A DNA stretch of 64,000 nucleotides from DATBAX01 sp963762965 (GTDB taxonomy: Bacteria > Acidobacteriota > Terriglobia > Terriglobales > Acidobacteriaceae): the NCBI GenBank assembly GCA_963762965.1, contig CAVXME010000002.1, forward strand, positions 124,001-188,000, read 5' to 3'. Below the pieces are notes generated by a model. That model had not been told where the DNA came from. It worked only from the letters and a program-made list of their open reading frames with translations, and ran no database searches. Positions within the stretch are counted from its first letter, which is position 1, and every line of letters starts with the position of its first letter. This document shows, one piece after another, positions 17,079 through 25,909 of the stretch. The position numbers and the translations under genes are program-made.

Positions 17079-17576
17079 ATGTCTAGTCCTAAATCTGTAG
17101 AGAACGAAAAAGAAATTACCCGCGACCAGCTTGCGGACTTATTGAATGAAGATCTATCCCGCGAATATCAAGCCATCATTGCCTACACGGTGTATTCGCA
17201 GGTGTTGAAAGGAGCCGCGTTCATGAACATTGCCGACCAGCTCCAGATTCATGCCAAGCAGGAGTTGGACCATGCGTTGATCCTGTCGCGGCAGATCGAC
17301 TATCTGGGCAAGATGCCGACGGTCAATCCCAAGCCTGTCAGGGTCTCAAATGATTCCAAGGAGATGCTGCGCTTTGATCTGGAGAACGAAAACGAGACGA
17401 TTCGAAATTACCGCGTGCGAATACGTCAATGCGAAGCTCTTGGCGAATTTGCGCTTGCCGAACAGATTCGTCAAATATTAGTCCAAGAGCAGGACCATCA
17501 GATTGACCTGGCAACCGCTCTTGGCGAAGACGTTCCTGATGTCGGCGGTGTAAGTGGCGGCGCGCGCCGTAAGTAA
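17079..17576 (+). CDS. ferritin-like/bacterioferritin-type protein
   Basis: The 165-residue four-helix protein has the two-iron ferritin pattern: LSREYQAIIAYTVYSQ (first Glu), AKQELDHALILSRQIDYLG (Glu-x-x-His), DLENENETIRNYRVRIRQCE (Glu) and LVQEQDHQIDLATALG (Glu-x-x-His). It lacks the haem-binding Met of classical Bfr in the expected place. It would store or detoxify iron, possibly with peroxide. A GGAGAG ribosome site precedes the ATG. The C-terminus ends in a basic tail GGARRK. Confidence 0.85.
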   Translation: MSSPKSVENEKEITRDQLADLLNEDLSREYQAIIAYTVYSQVLKGAAFMNIADQLQIHAKQELDHALILSRQIDYLGKMPTVNPKPVRVSNDSKEMLRFDLENENETIRNYRVRIRQCEALGEFALAEQIRQILVQEQDHQIDLATALGEDVPDVGGVSGGARRK

Positions 17577-17676
17577 ACTTGAGCGCGATTGAAAACGAGA
17601 AAGATCTCGGAATGATTCCGTCGGAGCAACCCCGGCTCGTGGAGCACAAGCCGAGGCCGCCTGAGATGGAGATGGG

Positions 17677-18180
17677 TTAGTTGCTGGGCGGGGGCGGGTC
17701 CTGATGCCCCATATGATCGTGGTGCTCCTTTTGCATCTCGTCAAACTTCTTTTGCTGGTCCGGGGTGAGCAGGGCCTTGATCTGGGTGCTCGAATTCTCA
17801 TGGATTTCGCGCATCTTGACGAACTTGTCTTGCATTTCCACGGACGAGTCGTTGTGCAGCGCTTCCATCTTCGCGTGCTGATCGTCCAGAATGGCCTTTA
17901 CCTTGGGTTGCTGCTCGTCGGTCAGGTTCAACTTCTTGGTCATGTGCTTGAGTTGATCGTCCACGCTGGGCATCTGGTGGTGGCCACCCGGGCCGCCCAT
18001 CTGACCACCCATATCTGAACCCTGCGGTGGAGGGCCCTGCTGGCCTTGGGCATCCTGGCTGAATGCGGTTCCGGTGCAGACGGCCAGCCCCAGAACGATT
18101 ACAAATGCAGCCACGGCGAACCGCGGCCAGAATCTATTGGCCGGTCCATTTGCTTCATGATTGGTTCTTGGATTGAACAT
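17677..18180 (-). CDS. Spy/CpxP-family periplasmic chaperone-like protein
   Basis: The 167-residue product has an export signal (residues 18-42, AVAAFVIVLGLAVCTGTAFSQ) after a basic N-terminus, then a Gln/Pro/Gly-rich linker and a helical domain with LTDEQQPKVKAILDDQ and LLTPDQQKKFDEMQKEHHD, the two LTxxQ motifs of Spy/CpxP. His/Met-rich segments (GGHHQM, HHDHMGHQD) suggest metal contact. Spy/CpxP proteins respond to envelope or metal stress. Its promoter region holds four phased GTAAA repeats (18282-18317), like a CpxR-type response-regulator site. Confidence 0.8.
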   Translation of the reverse strand: MFNPRTNHEANGPANRFWPRFAVAAFVIVLGLAVCTGTAFSQDAQGQQGPPPQGSDMGGQMGGPGGHHQMPSVDDQLKHMTKKLNLTDEQQPKVKAILDDQHAKMEALHNDSSVEMQDKFVKMREIHENSSTQIKALLTPDQQKKFDEMQKEHHDHMGHQDPPPPSN

Positions 18181-18281
18181 TTAGATATTGCCTCCAAACT
18201 CTGATTTGGCTCCAGACGCAAAAGAGATTCTTGCGCCGCGGATCCCACTCTTCATACAAACACCTTCGATGGCCGCTACGC

Positions 18282-18317
18282 GTAAAGAGTTGGTAAAGTC
18301 GCGTAAAACTTCGTAAA
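18282..18317. promoter_or_regulatory. four phased GTAAA repeats (CpxR/OmpR-type operator) upstream of the Spy/CpxP-like gene
   Basis: GTAAA occurs at 18282, 18293, 18303 and 18313, with spacers of 6, 5 and 5 bases, i.e. one half-site per helical turn. The E. coli CpxR box is GTAAA-N5-GTAAA. The array sits about 100-137 bases upstream of the Spy/CpxP-like start codon at 18180 and downstream of the DUF1634 stop, so it can only serve the former. Confidence 0.55.
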
Positions 18318-18331
18318 CCCTGCGGCGGAAA

Positions 18332-18724
18332 CTATGCAATCAAGAACGACCCAAACAGGCTGTAGAGTAGCACCACCAGCACGATCAGGGTAAACCCAAC
18401 GTACATCCAGTCGCGTTCCCTGGCAAATCCAAACACTGAAAATGTGACACGCGCTACCGGGGTCGCGATTAGCAGGAGCAGCCCCAGTTGAATCAAGCCC
18501 CGGCCGTGCCTTTGCAAAGCATAGCCGATAATGCCCTGCACACTTTTCAATTCCCTGGGCTCTCCCCGGAACACCCGATAGTCGGCAGGCGAAAAACCAT
18601 GCCGGGCCAGATACAGAATCGCGCCCAACAACACCACAGTGGCGGAGAGCAGCACGCCGGTGCGTAACAAGTTAGCGATCAGTTCTTCAAATCTTTGATC
18701 GGTCCAGTCGGGTAAAGTCTTCAT
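18332..18724 (-). CDS. DUF1634 membrane protein
   Basis: The 130-residue protein has three membrane helices (about 20-42, 72-92 and 103-128) and matches DUF1634: RFEELIANLLRTGVLLSA, GAILYLARHGFSPADYRVFRGEP, GRGLIQLGLLLLIATPVARVTFSVFGFARERDWMYV is the conserved core. DUF1634 proteins commonly sit next to TauE/SafE transporters, as here (six bases after the transporter stop), and probably act as an accessory subunit. Function unproven. Confidence 0.85.
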   Translation of the reverse strand: MKTLPDWTDQRFEELIANLLRTGVLLSATVVLLGAILYLARHGFSPADYRVFRGEPRELKSVQGIIGYALQRHGRGLIQLGLLLLIATPVARVTFSVFGFARERDWMYVGFTLIVLVVLLYSLFGSFLIA

Positions 18725-18730
18725 ATTCGT

Positions 18731-19567
18731 TTAAATCTTTCCGGCGATTCCCTGGTAAATCATTTGCAGTCCCAGCAGCACGATCACAATGCTGAACACC
18801 AGCCGCAACTGTTTGGTTTCTGTTTTCACCAGAAGGCGGGTACCGATCAGCGAGCCCGCCAGCACACCCAGCATCACCGGCATGGCGAGGCCGGGGTCGA
18901 TGTAACCACGGCTTAAGTAAATTCCCGCGCTGGCTGCGGCCGTGACCCCGATCATAAAGTTGCTGGTCGTGGTGGAAACCTTGAAGGGCACCCGCATGGC
19001 TTGGTCCATGGCCAGCACTTTCACCGCCCCCGAGCCAATGCCGAGCAATCCCGACAAAGCGCCGGCCCCGAACATCAGACTGAAGCCTGCCGGCACTCGA
19101 TACACGTTGTAATGCCGGATGCCTTCGGTGGTCGGGAAATCGCCATTCAGCCGCAAGCGGGTCGCCAGCGCATCAGGCGGATCGTCGCCGAGAGACCGGG
19201 GCCGCGTGCGCCGTGAAATGTAGGCAGAGTATAGAAGCACAGCCCCGAAAATCATTGCGATCGCACTGGTCGGGACTTTGGCGGTCAGAAACGCTCCGAG
19301 TAGCGCGCCCAGCGTGGTGGCAATCTCCAGAAACATGCCAATACGGATGTTGGAGAAGCCTTCCTTTACATAAGCGGCGGCCGCGCCCGAGGACGTGGCG
19401 ATCACGGAAACCAGAGAGGCTCCGATGGCGTAATGCAGGTCCACTTTAAAGAAGATGGTAAGCAGAGGGACGAGAACCACTCCGCCTCCGAGTCCTGTCA
19501 GCGCTCCCAGCAGGCCCGCGAGCATGGACCCGATGCACACCAGGAAAGTGAACTCGAGCACGTTCAT
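18731..19567 (-). CDS. TauE/SafE-family anion exporter
   Basis: From ATG 19567 (MNVLEFTFLVC) the product is 278 residues with about eight membrane helices. The family's two repeats begin GLLGALTGLGGGVVLVPLL and GALSGLLGIGSGAVKVLAM, both visible. TauE/SafE proteins export sulfite, sulfoacetate or related organosulfur anions. A start at 19606 would add 13 non-conserved residues. First gene of a two-gene unit with DUF1634. Confidence 0.9.
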   Translation of the reverse strand: MNVLEFTFLVCIGSMLAGLLGALTGLGGGVVLVPLLTIFFKVDLHYAIGASLVSVIATSSGAAAAYVKEGFSNIRIGMFLEIATTLGALLGAFLTAKVPTSAIAMIFGAVLLYSAYISRRTRPRSLGDDPPDALATRLRLNGDFPTTEGIRHYNVYRVPAGFSLMFGAGALSGLLGIGSGAVKVLAMDQAMRVPFKVSTTTSNFMIGVTAAASAGIYLSRGYIDPGLAMPVMLGVLAGSLIGTRLLVKTETKQLRLVFSIVIVLLGLQMIYQGIAGKI

Positions 19568-19713
19568 TCCGATTCCGCCATGATCACAGTGTGCCACAGC
19601 GCACACATGTCGTGTGGGACGATGGGAGGATGCGCTGTTTACTATACGAAATCATCCGATGGAACAGAATCGCTGGCACGAAGTCGATTTTCCGGCGACA
19701 ATGATCAGTCGAA

Positions 19714-21219
19714 ATGAATGCCATGGTTTCCATTCCCGCCTTGTCCACCAGGAAAAGCGTTCGCAAGAAAGCCGGCTTGGCTTTGTGGATGGCACGTGTG
19801 CTCGAGGAGTGTGATCGTGCCGGCGTGGATTTGGCGGCTGACCCGGTGCATGATTTGCGTGTGGCCCTGCGTCGCTGTCGATCAGTTGCGGACGGTCTCA
19901 TGGCACTGGATCCTGATCCCAACTGGAAGCAGATGAAGAAGGCGGGCAAGCGCCTATTCAGCAGCCTCGGGGAACTGCGCGATGGACACGTCATGCAGGA
20001 ATGGGTGCAGCGTCTGGGCGCCGTGGACGATCCGGTGACAACCACGCTGATGCAATTTCTGGGAAACCGCGAGCTTCAGTTCAAGCTGGAAGCGGCGAAG
20101 GCCTTGCAGGAATTCGATCGCAAACAGTGGAGACGATGGGGCGTCCTGCTGCCTCGGCGGGCCACCAGATTGCGGCCGGGGAGCGTGCTGTTCAAACACC
20201 TGGCGCTGGAACATTGGAGTAATGCCTATGATTTGCATCGCAGGGCGCTGCGCAATCGTTCCCAGGTCGCTTTTCACAGCCTGCGCATTGGATTGAAGCG
20301 CTTCCGCTACATTGTGGAGAACTTTCTCCCTGAACAACACGCGGCCTGGAAGGATGACCTTAAACAGCTGCAAGATCTCTTGGGCGAAGTTCACGACCTG
20401 GACGTCCTCTGGGCAACTCTGCTGCAAGTGAACTCATTTCCAGATGAAGACGCACGGTCTCGCTGGCATGAGCGAGTCATCGAAGAACGGGCCAATCGAA
20501 TCGAGCAATATCGCGCCAAAATGCTCGGCGCAGCTTCGCTCTGGCAGGTGTGGCGCGCCCAATTGCCTCATGGCAAGGAAATTGAGTCCATTGCTCTGCG
20601 CCGTTTGAAGCAGTGGGCTTCGTTTCTCGATCCTGATTTTCAACATTCCCAGCATGTGTCTCACTTAGCGCTCCAACTCTACGATGCCCTGCCCATGCCT
20701 GCTGGACGCGGGAGTTCATCGAGGGAAGAAAGTCGCGCCATTCTGCAAGTCGCTGCCTGGCTTCATGGTGTGGGACGCTCAACCAAGGAAAAGAAGCCGG
20801 AGAAAGCCACCTACCGCCTGATCCAGCGGCTTAAACCGCCTCTGGGATGGAGTGCTGCGAATCTGCGACTGGCCGGTGCGGTTGCCCGCTATCATCGCGG
20901 CGCTTTGCCGAGAGCGGGACAAAAAGCATTGCAGGGTCTCGATCTGGCCCAGCGGCAGTCTGTTGGGCATCTCTCCGGAATCCTTCGTCTCGCGGACGCC
21001 TTCAACGCCGACCGCACCGGGCCAGTGGGGCGGATGGAAATTGCCCAGAAAAACGGGTTCATCGTCATTGCCGTACAAGGCTACTCTGCGCGTGATCGCA
21101 ACGCCCAGGAAGTTGCCGCGGCTCGGCATCTGATTGAACTGGTCTATCGACGGCCAGTGATGGTGAAGCCGTTGAGAATTCCGAAACCGGGGCCCCGTCT
21201 GGTGAAAGCTAGAAACTAG
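19714..21219 (+). CDS. CHAD domain fused to a degenerate Ppx/GppA-type HD domain
   Basis: The 501-residue protein has an N-terminal CHAD domain (about 15-290): VHDLRVALRRCRS and FHSLRIGLKRFRYIVENF carry the conserved Arg/His/Lys residues that bind polyphosphate. The C-terminal half (about 305-490) resembles the HD domain of exopolyphosphatases Ppx/GppA: HSQHVSHLALQLYDAL, VAAWLHGVGRSTKEKK, LAGAVARYHRGALP and LSGILRLADAFNADRTG. The usual LHDIG is LHGVG and the next conserved His is replaced, so the metal site is probably lost. A polyphosphate-binding scaffold or regulator is likelier than a phosphohydrolase. Confidence 0.82.
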   Translation: MNAMVSIPALSTRKSVRKKAGLALWMARVLEECDRAGVDLAADPVHDLRVALRRCRSVADGLMALDPDPNWKQMKKAGKRLFSSLGELRDGHVMQEWVQRLGAVDDPVTTTLMQFLGNRELQFKLEAAKALQEFDRKQWRRWGVLLPRRATRLRPGSVLFKHLALEHWSNAYDLHRRALRNRSQVAFHSLRIGLKRFRYIVENFLPEQHAAWKDDLKQLQDLLGEVHDLDVLWATLLQVNSFPDEDARSRWHERVIEERANRIEQYRAKMLGAASLWQVWRAQLPHGKEIESIALRRLKQWASFLDPDFQHSQHVSHLALQLYDALPMPAGRGSSSREESRAILQVAAWLHGVGRSTKEKKPEKATYRLIQRLKPPLGWSAANLRLAGAVARYHRGALPRAGQKALQGLDLAQRQSVGHLSGILRLADAFNADRTGPVGRMEIAQKNGFIVIAVQGYSARDRNAQEVAAARHLIELVYRRPVMVKPLRIPKPGPRLVKARN

Positions 21220-21282
21220 TCGGTCACTTCCGTCTTCCTCCTTGGACGAGTAGAAATTATCTGTTCGAAGGCTAGTGATTTC

Positions 21283-21846
21283 ATGACCCATGCTCAATTA
21301 GTCGCCCGAGCAGTTGCCTGGTTGCGGAGGTATCGCTGTGGTGTAGTGCTTTCCGAACAGGCCTGTGCCAGCGGCGAGATGCCCGACGCCATAGGATGGA
21401 AGAAGGCTTCCCATTCCGTGCTGGTCGAGTGCAAGATTTCGCGCCCGGATTTCCTGGCTGACCGGAGCAAGCCCTTCCGCCAAAAGCCAGAAATCGGGGT
21501 CGGCTGCGAGCGCTTTTATCTGGCCCCTGCGGGACTTATCCGCCGGGAAGAACTGCCTGCCGGGTGGGGACTGCTGGAATGCCGGGATCGAAAAATTGAG
21601 GTTATCCAGCGATCCGCGAAGAACTTTCGTACGGCTGTGGGGTTCAACTATGAGATGAATCTGTTGCTGGCCAGCCTGCGCCGGGTGGAAATCCGCATCG
21701 AGCCGCAGACCATTACGGACTTCCTGAAATGGAAGAACCGCATGGCCGAGTACAACCGTGGTTCTTTGCCGGAAGGCATTCAGCCGAGGGAACAAGAAGC
21801 AAACTTTTTTCTGGACGCCGAATTGGAACCAGTGAGTGGGGATTGA
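21283..21846 (+). CDS. PD-(D/E)XK-like (MmcB-type) putative nuclease
   Basis: The 187-residue protein contains EMPDAIGW, then VLVECKISRPDFLADRSK and CERFYLAPAGLIRREELPAGWGLLEC. The D...ExK arrangement (Asp near residue 35, Glu-Cys-Lys near 51) with a following DFLADRK segment and a beta strand RFYLAP is the core of small PD-(D/E)XK proteins such as MmcB, linked to DNA repair. The C-terminal part is unassigned. No recombination partner is adjacent. Function inferred from the fold only. Confidence 0.6.
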   Translation: MTHAQLVARAVAWLRRYRCGVVLSEQACASGEMPDAIGWKKASHSVLVECKISRPDFLADRSKPFRQKPEIGVGCERFYLAPAGLIRREELPAGWGLLECRDRKIEVIQRSAKNFRTAVGFNYEMNLLLASLRRVEIRIEPQTITDFLKWKNRMAEYNRGSLPEGIQPREQEANFFLDAELEPVSGD

Positions 21847-21900
21847 TCCCGCGAAATGAGTCGCGAGTTCAGTAAGATGGACATGAGAAGGAGAATTACC

Positions 21901-22482
21901 TTGGGAAAGAAATCAATAACGATGTTCGGAAAACAAATACTGTTTGCGGCCATACTTCTAACCTGCACCGCAGCGCTATCAGCCTACGCCCAGGATGCAC
22001 CGAAACCCGCGCCCGTAAACGCTGGTGGCAAATGGCTGGAAATTGATGCGCAAGACCAGATGACACTGGCCAAGAAGACCCGATTCGAACTGGAGGCAGA
22101 CAATTTTCTGCGCGATAGCTCGTATAACAAGCCGAAAATCGAGATTTTCTGCGAGAACGGAAAATACAAATTCGCCGACCTGGTTCCTAACGTGAAACTC
22201 GGCCCGCCGAACCGCCCTGGGTTTTGGGGACAGCCGCAGTTGGAGGTCCTGGTTCGAGTGGACGAGAGCCACAGCCGTCATGGCTGGAATTGGCTGGGAG
22301 GCCGGTCGCTTTCCATGGACAAAGGAACCGTTCGCGAACTGATTGGTGCGAAAGTGTTCAAAGTGGAATTCCGAACTCCCGATGGGCCCGAAATCGCAGG
22401 ATTCACCCCGGCAGACTTCAGTCTGGACCGCATCGGCAAGGCCTGCGACCTGACTCCCAAAAAGCCGAGCAACGACGACTAG
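21901..22482 (+). CDS. hypothetical secreted protein (TTG start)
   Basis: The best start is TTG 21901, six bases after AAGGAGA (21888-21894); an ATG at 21856 or 21922 is possible. The product, 193 residues, has a signal peptide with core ILFAAILLTCTAALSAYAQ. The mature part holds WLEIDAQDQMTLAKKTRFEL, PKIEIFCENGKYKFADLVP, EVLVRVDESHSRHGWNW and VFKVEFRTPDGPEIAGF, a beta-rich pattern with two Cys residues. No family recognised. A strong terminator follows. Confidence 0.65.
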   Translation: MGKKSITMFGKQILFAAILLTCTAALSAYAQDAPKPAPVNAGGKWLEIDAQDQMTLAKKTRFELEADNFLRDSSYNKPKIEIFCENGKYKFADLVPNVKLGPPNRPGFWGQPQLEVLVRVDESHSRHGWNWLGGRSLSMDKGTVRELIGAKVFKVEFRTPDGPEIAGFTPADFSLDRIGKACDLTPKKPSNDD

Positions 22483-22511
22483 TCGTGGTCCAAAACATCT
22501 CCTAAAGAAAG

Positions 22512-22540
22512 AAAACCGGGCTGGTTGGCCCGGTTTTTCT
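22512..22540 (+). terminator. rho-independent terminator
   Basis: A 10-bp perfect stem, AAAACCGGGC (22512-22521) with GCCCGGTTTT (22528-22537), a 6-base loop and a T run. It lies 30 bases after the stop of the secreted protein gene. Confidence 0.85.
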
Positions 22541-22873
22541 TATGGCGTCGGTTGAGATGCGGTTACATCACAGCGCGCCGCGAGCTGTCGTCGAAAGTAC
22601 TTCCTGGCGTCAGCTCAAACTCAAAAAACTCAACGAGAAGAGAGGAAACACTTGCCTGAAAGACGTGCAAGTTCAGGGCCACGGTGCGATCCGAGCAACA
22701 ATGAATCTTCGACTTCTGGTAATCCGTATAACATTATGTATTTAAACAATTTATTGCTTCATCGATAAGGCAAATTGACCTCATCAGTGTAATTGCTGAC
22801 GCAAATGAGCAAGTTCTTGCATATCTTGGCCACGGGGGTTCGACTGAGGAGGGAATCTGCGATGAAAAGGGAG
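22541..22873. other. gene-free stretch, nothing identified
   Basis: Between the terminator and the recR stop I see no credible gene, RNA or repeat. The part 22715-22790 is unusually AT-rich (ATTATGTATTTAAAC) for this genome. Short open frames here lack ribosome sites and family resemblance. Confidence 0.5.
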
Positions 22874-23473
22874 TTAAAGCTCCCGGCGGCCTTCCATGGC
22901 CTTCAGCATGGTGATCTCGTCGGCGTATTCGATGTCGCTGCCGACCGGAACCCCCATGGCGATCCTGGTGACTCGAAGTCCGGCGCGACGCAGTTGTCCG
23001 GAAAGATAGGTTGCCGTGGCTTCGCCTTCGACGGTGGGATTGGTGGCAAGGATGACCTCATCGACCTGGTCTTTCTCGACCCGGCTCAGCAGATTTGAAA
23101 TCCTCAGTTGCTCCGGCCCAACCCCATGCAGTGGTGAAATCGTGCCGTGAAGCACGTGATAGACGCCGTTGAAATTCCTGGTCTTTTCAATGGCGGCAAT
23201 GTTGGTGGGTTCTTCCACCACGCAAACCAGGCGCTGATTGCGAGTTGCACTGCTGCAATAAACGCAGGGATCAACATCCGTGATGTTGTTGCAGATGGAA
23301 CACAATCGCAAGTTGGCTTTGACGTCGCGCACGGCGACCGCCAGGGCCTCGGCATCGTCGTCGCTGGAACGCAGGATATGAAACGCCAGCCGCTGGGCGG
23401 TCTTGCCGCCAATGCCCGGCAGTTTTTTCAATTCGTCGATCAACCGCACCATCGGTTCCGCAAATTTAGACAT
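22874..23473 (-). CDS. recR: recombination mediator RecR
   Basis: From ATG 23473 the product is 199 residues, the normal RecR length: N-terminal helix-hairpin-helix (LIDELKKLPGIGGKTAQRLA), C4 zinc finger (CSICNNITDVDPCVYC), Toprim domain (LVCVVEEPTNIAAIEKTR) and the C-terminal GVPVGSDIEYADEITM. With RecO and RecF it loads RecA at gaps. The open frame continues upstream over ebfC, but that extension is out-of-frame shadow. Third gene of the dnaX-ebfC-recR cluster. Confidence 0.97.
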   Translation of the reverse strand: MSKFAEPMVRLIDELKKLPGIGGKTAQRLAFHILRSSDDDAEALAVAVRDVKANLRLCSICNNITDVDPCVYCSSATRNQRLVCVVEEPTNIAAIEKTRNFNGVYHVLHGTISPLHGVGPEQLRISNLLSRVEKDQVDEVILATNPTVEGEATATYLSGQLRRAGLRVTRIAMGVPVGSDIEYADEITMLKAMEGRREL

Positions 23474-23559
23474 GAGCTTGAAAGGTCCCTGAATAAAACG
23501 AGTTGAGCAATGCGAGTGAAAAAATCTGAAATCTAAAATCGGGCAATCTAAAATGTGGG

Positions 23560-23865
23560 CTACAGTCCCGGAATTCCCATTCCACCGAGCATGCCGCCCA
23601 TGGTGGATTGCATGGCGTCGTCTACTTTGTGCCCGGCGCCATTGATCGCCGCCGTGATCAAATCCTGCAACATTTCCAGGTCGCCGTCTTTCACGACCTC
23701 GGGATCGATCTTGACGCTGAGCACTTGCTTGCGGCCATCCATTTTGACCGTAACGCTGCCACCGCCCGAAGTTCCCTCGACCACCGTCTCCTGCAATTTC
23801 TTTTGCAGGACTTCGTACTGCTTTTTGGCCTGCGACATGAGTTCCTGAAGGTTGAGTCCGTCCAT
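23560..23865 (-). CDS. ebfC: YbaB/EbfC nucleoid-associated protein
   Basis: The 101-residue protein starts at ATG 23865, preceded by GGAAGGA. It has the family pattern LQELMSQAKKQYEVLQKKL, VTVKMDGRKQVLSVKIDPEV and LQDLITAAINGAGHKVDD. EbfC binds DNA as a dimer and is part of the dnaX-ebfC-recR cluster found in most bacteria. The C-terminus has the usual Met/Gly-rich tail (MGGMLGGMGIPGL). A TTG 18 bases upstream, overlapping the dnaX stop, is an alternative start. Confidence 0.95.
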   Translation of the reverse strand: MDGLNLQELMSQAKKQYEVLQKKLQETVVEGTSGGGSVTVKMDGRKQVLSVKIDPEVVKDGDLEMLQDLITAAINGAGHKVDDAMQSTMGGMLGGMGIPGL

Positions 23866-23879
23866 GGGGTTCCTTCCGG

Positions 23880-25712
23880 TCAAACTTTCTTGGAATAATC
23901 AATCACGGTCCTGATTTTCGCGCCGAACTTCTCTTCCATGCGGCGGACAATGGGGTCCTGTTCGGCCCGGCTGCGGCCACTGCCGGGGCTTCCGCCATTG
24001 GGAGATGGCGAGCGATTTTCCGCGCCACTTGGCACGGTCCCTCCGGAAATCACCTTCAGCTTCACTGCCCGGCCCAGCACTCCGCTTGCGGTGGCGATGG
24101 CCAGGCGCCGGGCGTCTGCTCCCAGCGACATCTCAATCACGGTGGCAGATGTCGCTACTTTAATTACGACATCATTTCCTTCGACTTTCCATTCCCCGGT
24201 CTCGAGCATCGCAACTAGCATGCGATGGCCCGCACTGGTCAGTGCATTGAGCACTGCCGTTTGCATACTATCCGGCTCGACGGCCAGCCGTTCTGGCTCA
24301 GGCTGCGGTACTTCCGTTAAGCCCTGTGGTTCCGGATCATTCACCGTCGCCGGAGCCGCAGAACCCATGACCACTTGCGCCATTGTTGGATTTCCTGCAT
24401 CGCGCGAACTGGCCGCAGGGATATTCTCGGTGGAGAGCTGCGGTTTCGATCCGCTTTTGCGCGCTGAATCGGCGGCAAATGGCGATACCGAACTGGAACG
24501 TGAAGTCGAAGGCAACTCCGGTTTGCGATTGTCGGGAACCACTGACGGTTTTCCCAGGGCCCGCGGAGTGCTCGCGCCCACGCCGGCGTCGCTTAGCAGC
24601 TGCTCAATCGGCAACAAACGTTGGGCGTGTGCCAGCTTAAGAAGTCCCAACTCAAGATGGAAGCGCTGTTCCTGCCGGTATCCCAGTTCGCTATGGGTGC
24701 GCAACATAATTTGCAGATGCCGCGCCAAATCTTCTTCACTGAACAGTTCCGCCACCCGTGCTACTCGATTGCGCTCGTCGCCGGAAATCTGGAGCAGGGA
24801 AGACTCGCCTCCGGCAATCTTGGCGACAACAGCGTTCCGCAAGAACCGCACCATTTGCCGCGCGAAGTGGGTAGGATTCTGGCCATCGCTGATGAGCTTG
24901 TCCACCTGCCGCAAGACCTCTTCACTCGATCCCTGGGCCACGGCCAGCATCACTTCTTCCAAGACTCCAGACGGCGCCGCACCCACCAACTGCCTGACGC
25001 CTTCGGCGGTGAGACGGCCGTCGCAGGAAGCGATCGCCTGGTCAAGGATCGAAAGCGCATCGCGCATGGAGCCGTCCCCGGCTTCCGCGAGCAGAGCCAA
25101 TGCATCTTCATCGGCGTCAATGTTCTCGCGCGACGACAGATCTTTCAGCTGACCAAGAATTTCCTCGAAACGCACTGCCCGGAAGCTGAAGTGCTGGCAG
25201 CGCGAGCGAATCGTCTGTGGAATGTCTTCCGGCTGCGTGGTTGCCAGCATAAAAACCACGTGGCCGGGCGGTTCTTCCAAAGTCTTCAAGAGCGCGTTAA
25301 AGGCCGCGTCGGTGATCTGGTGGGCTTCGTCCAGGATGTAAATCTTGAAGCGGTCGCGCGCGGGACGATAGCGGGCGGCTTCGCGTAATTCGCGGATTTC
25401 GTCGATGCCGCGGTTGGTGGCGGCGTCAATTTCAATCACATCGACGGAATTTCCGGCGCGAATCTCGAGGCACGAATCGCATACTCCGCAAGGCTCGGCC
25501 ACTGGATTGTCGGACGACCGGCAATTAAGCGCCATGGCCAAAATGCGGGCTACCGTGGTCTTTCCGATGCCGCGATGCCCACTGAAAATGTAGCCATGCG
25601 CCGTGCGGCCCTGCTCAATGGCATTTTTCAGGGTGCGGGTGACATGCTCCTGTCCAATGACTTCGGAGAACTTTTGCGGACGATATTTGCGGGCGAGGAC
25701 CTGATAGCTCAT
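23880..25712 (-). CDS. dnaX: DNA polymerase III subunits gamma/tau
   Basis: The 610-residue AAA+ clamp-loader subunit has Walker A (SGHRGIGKTTVARILA), a zinc module (CRSSD and PCGVCDSC), Walker B (KIYILDEAHQIT) and sensor/arginine finger (TIRSRCQHFSF). Domain III follows to about residue 370, then a Pro/Ser-rich linker and a C-terminal domain (about 480-610) for tau-type contacts. First gene of dnaX-ebfC-recR. No obvious slippery AAAAAAG site for making a short gamma form was seen. Confidence 0.96.
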   Translation of the reverse strand: MSYQVLARKYRPQKFSEVIGQEHVTRTLKNAIEQGRTAHGYIFSGHRGIGKTTVARILAMALNCRSSDNPVAEPCGVCDSCLEIRAGNSVDVIEIDAATNRGIDEIRELREAARYRPARDRFKIYILDEAHQITDAAFNALLKTLEEPPGHVVFMLATTQPEDIPQTIRSRCQHFSFRAVRFEEILGQLKDLSSRENIDADEDALALLAEAGDGSMRDALSILDQAIASCDGRLTAEGVRQLVGAAPSGVLEEVMLAVAQGSSEEVLRQVDKLISDGQNPTHFARQMVRFLRNAVVAKIAGGESSLLQISGDERNRVARVAELFSEEDLARHLQIMLRTHSELGYRQEQRFHLELGLLKLAHAQRLLPIEQLLSDAGVGASTPRALGKPSVVPDNRKPELPSTSRSSSVSPFAADSARKSGSKPQLSTENIPAASSRDAGNPTMAQVVMGSAAPATVNDPEPQGLTEVPQPEPERLAVEPDSMQTAVLNALTSAGHRMLVAMLETGEWKVEGNDVVIKVATSATVIEMSLGADARRLAIATASGVLGRAVKLKVISGGTVPSGAENRSPSPNGGSPGSGRSRAEQDPIVRRMEEKFGAKIRTVIDYSKKV

Positions 25713-25909
25713 GGGAGAGACCTTCCGATTATACGTGATGGAAAGCAGTGGACCCCGAAATGGCGTAGTGTGATTCCCAAAATCGCTTTTGATCCCACTC
25801 TCGGATTGTTCCCGCCGCCAACTGGTAACGAAGTCCTTGCGAAAATCGTGCCGGACACGATAGGCTCTTCCCTTGAGCTGGCCTTCCTGCCGGCGGAAGG
25901 AGTGTTTGC

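Noticed and set aside
23474..23902. N-terminal extension of the recR frame
   Set aside because: It is a frame shadow of ebfC and the spacer; ATG 23473 gives a standard 199-residue RecR.
23938..25152. 404-residue plus-strand open frame
   Set aside because: Antisense to dnaX; Ser/Arg-rich low-complexity translation.
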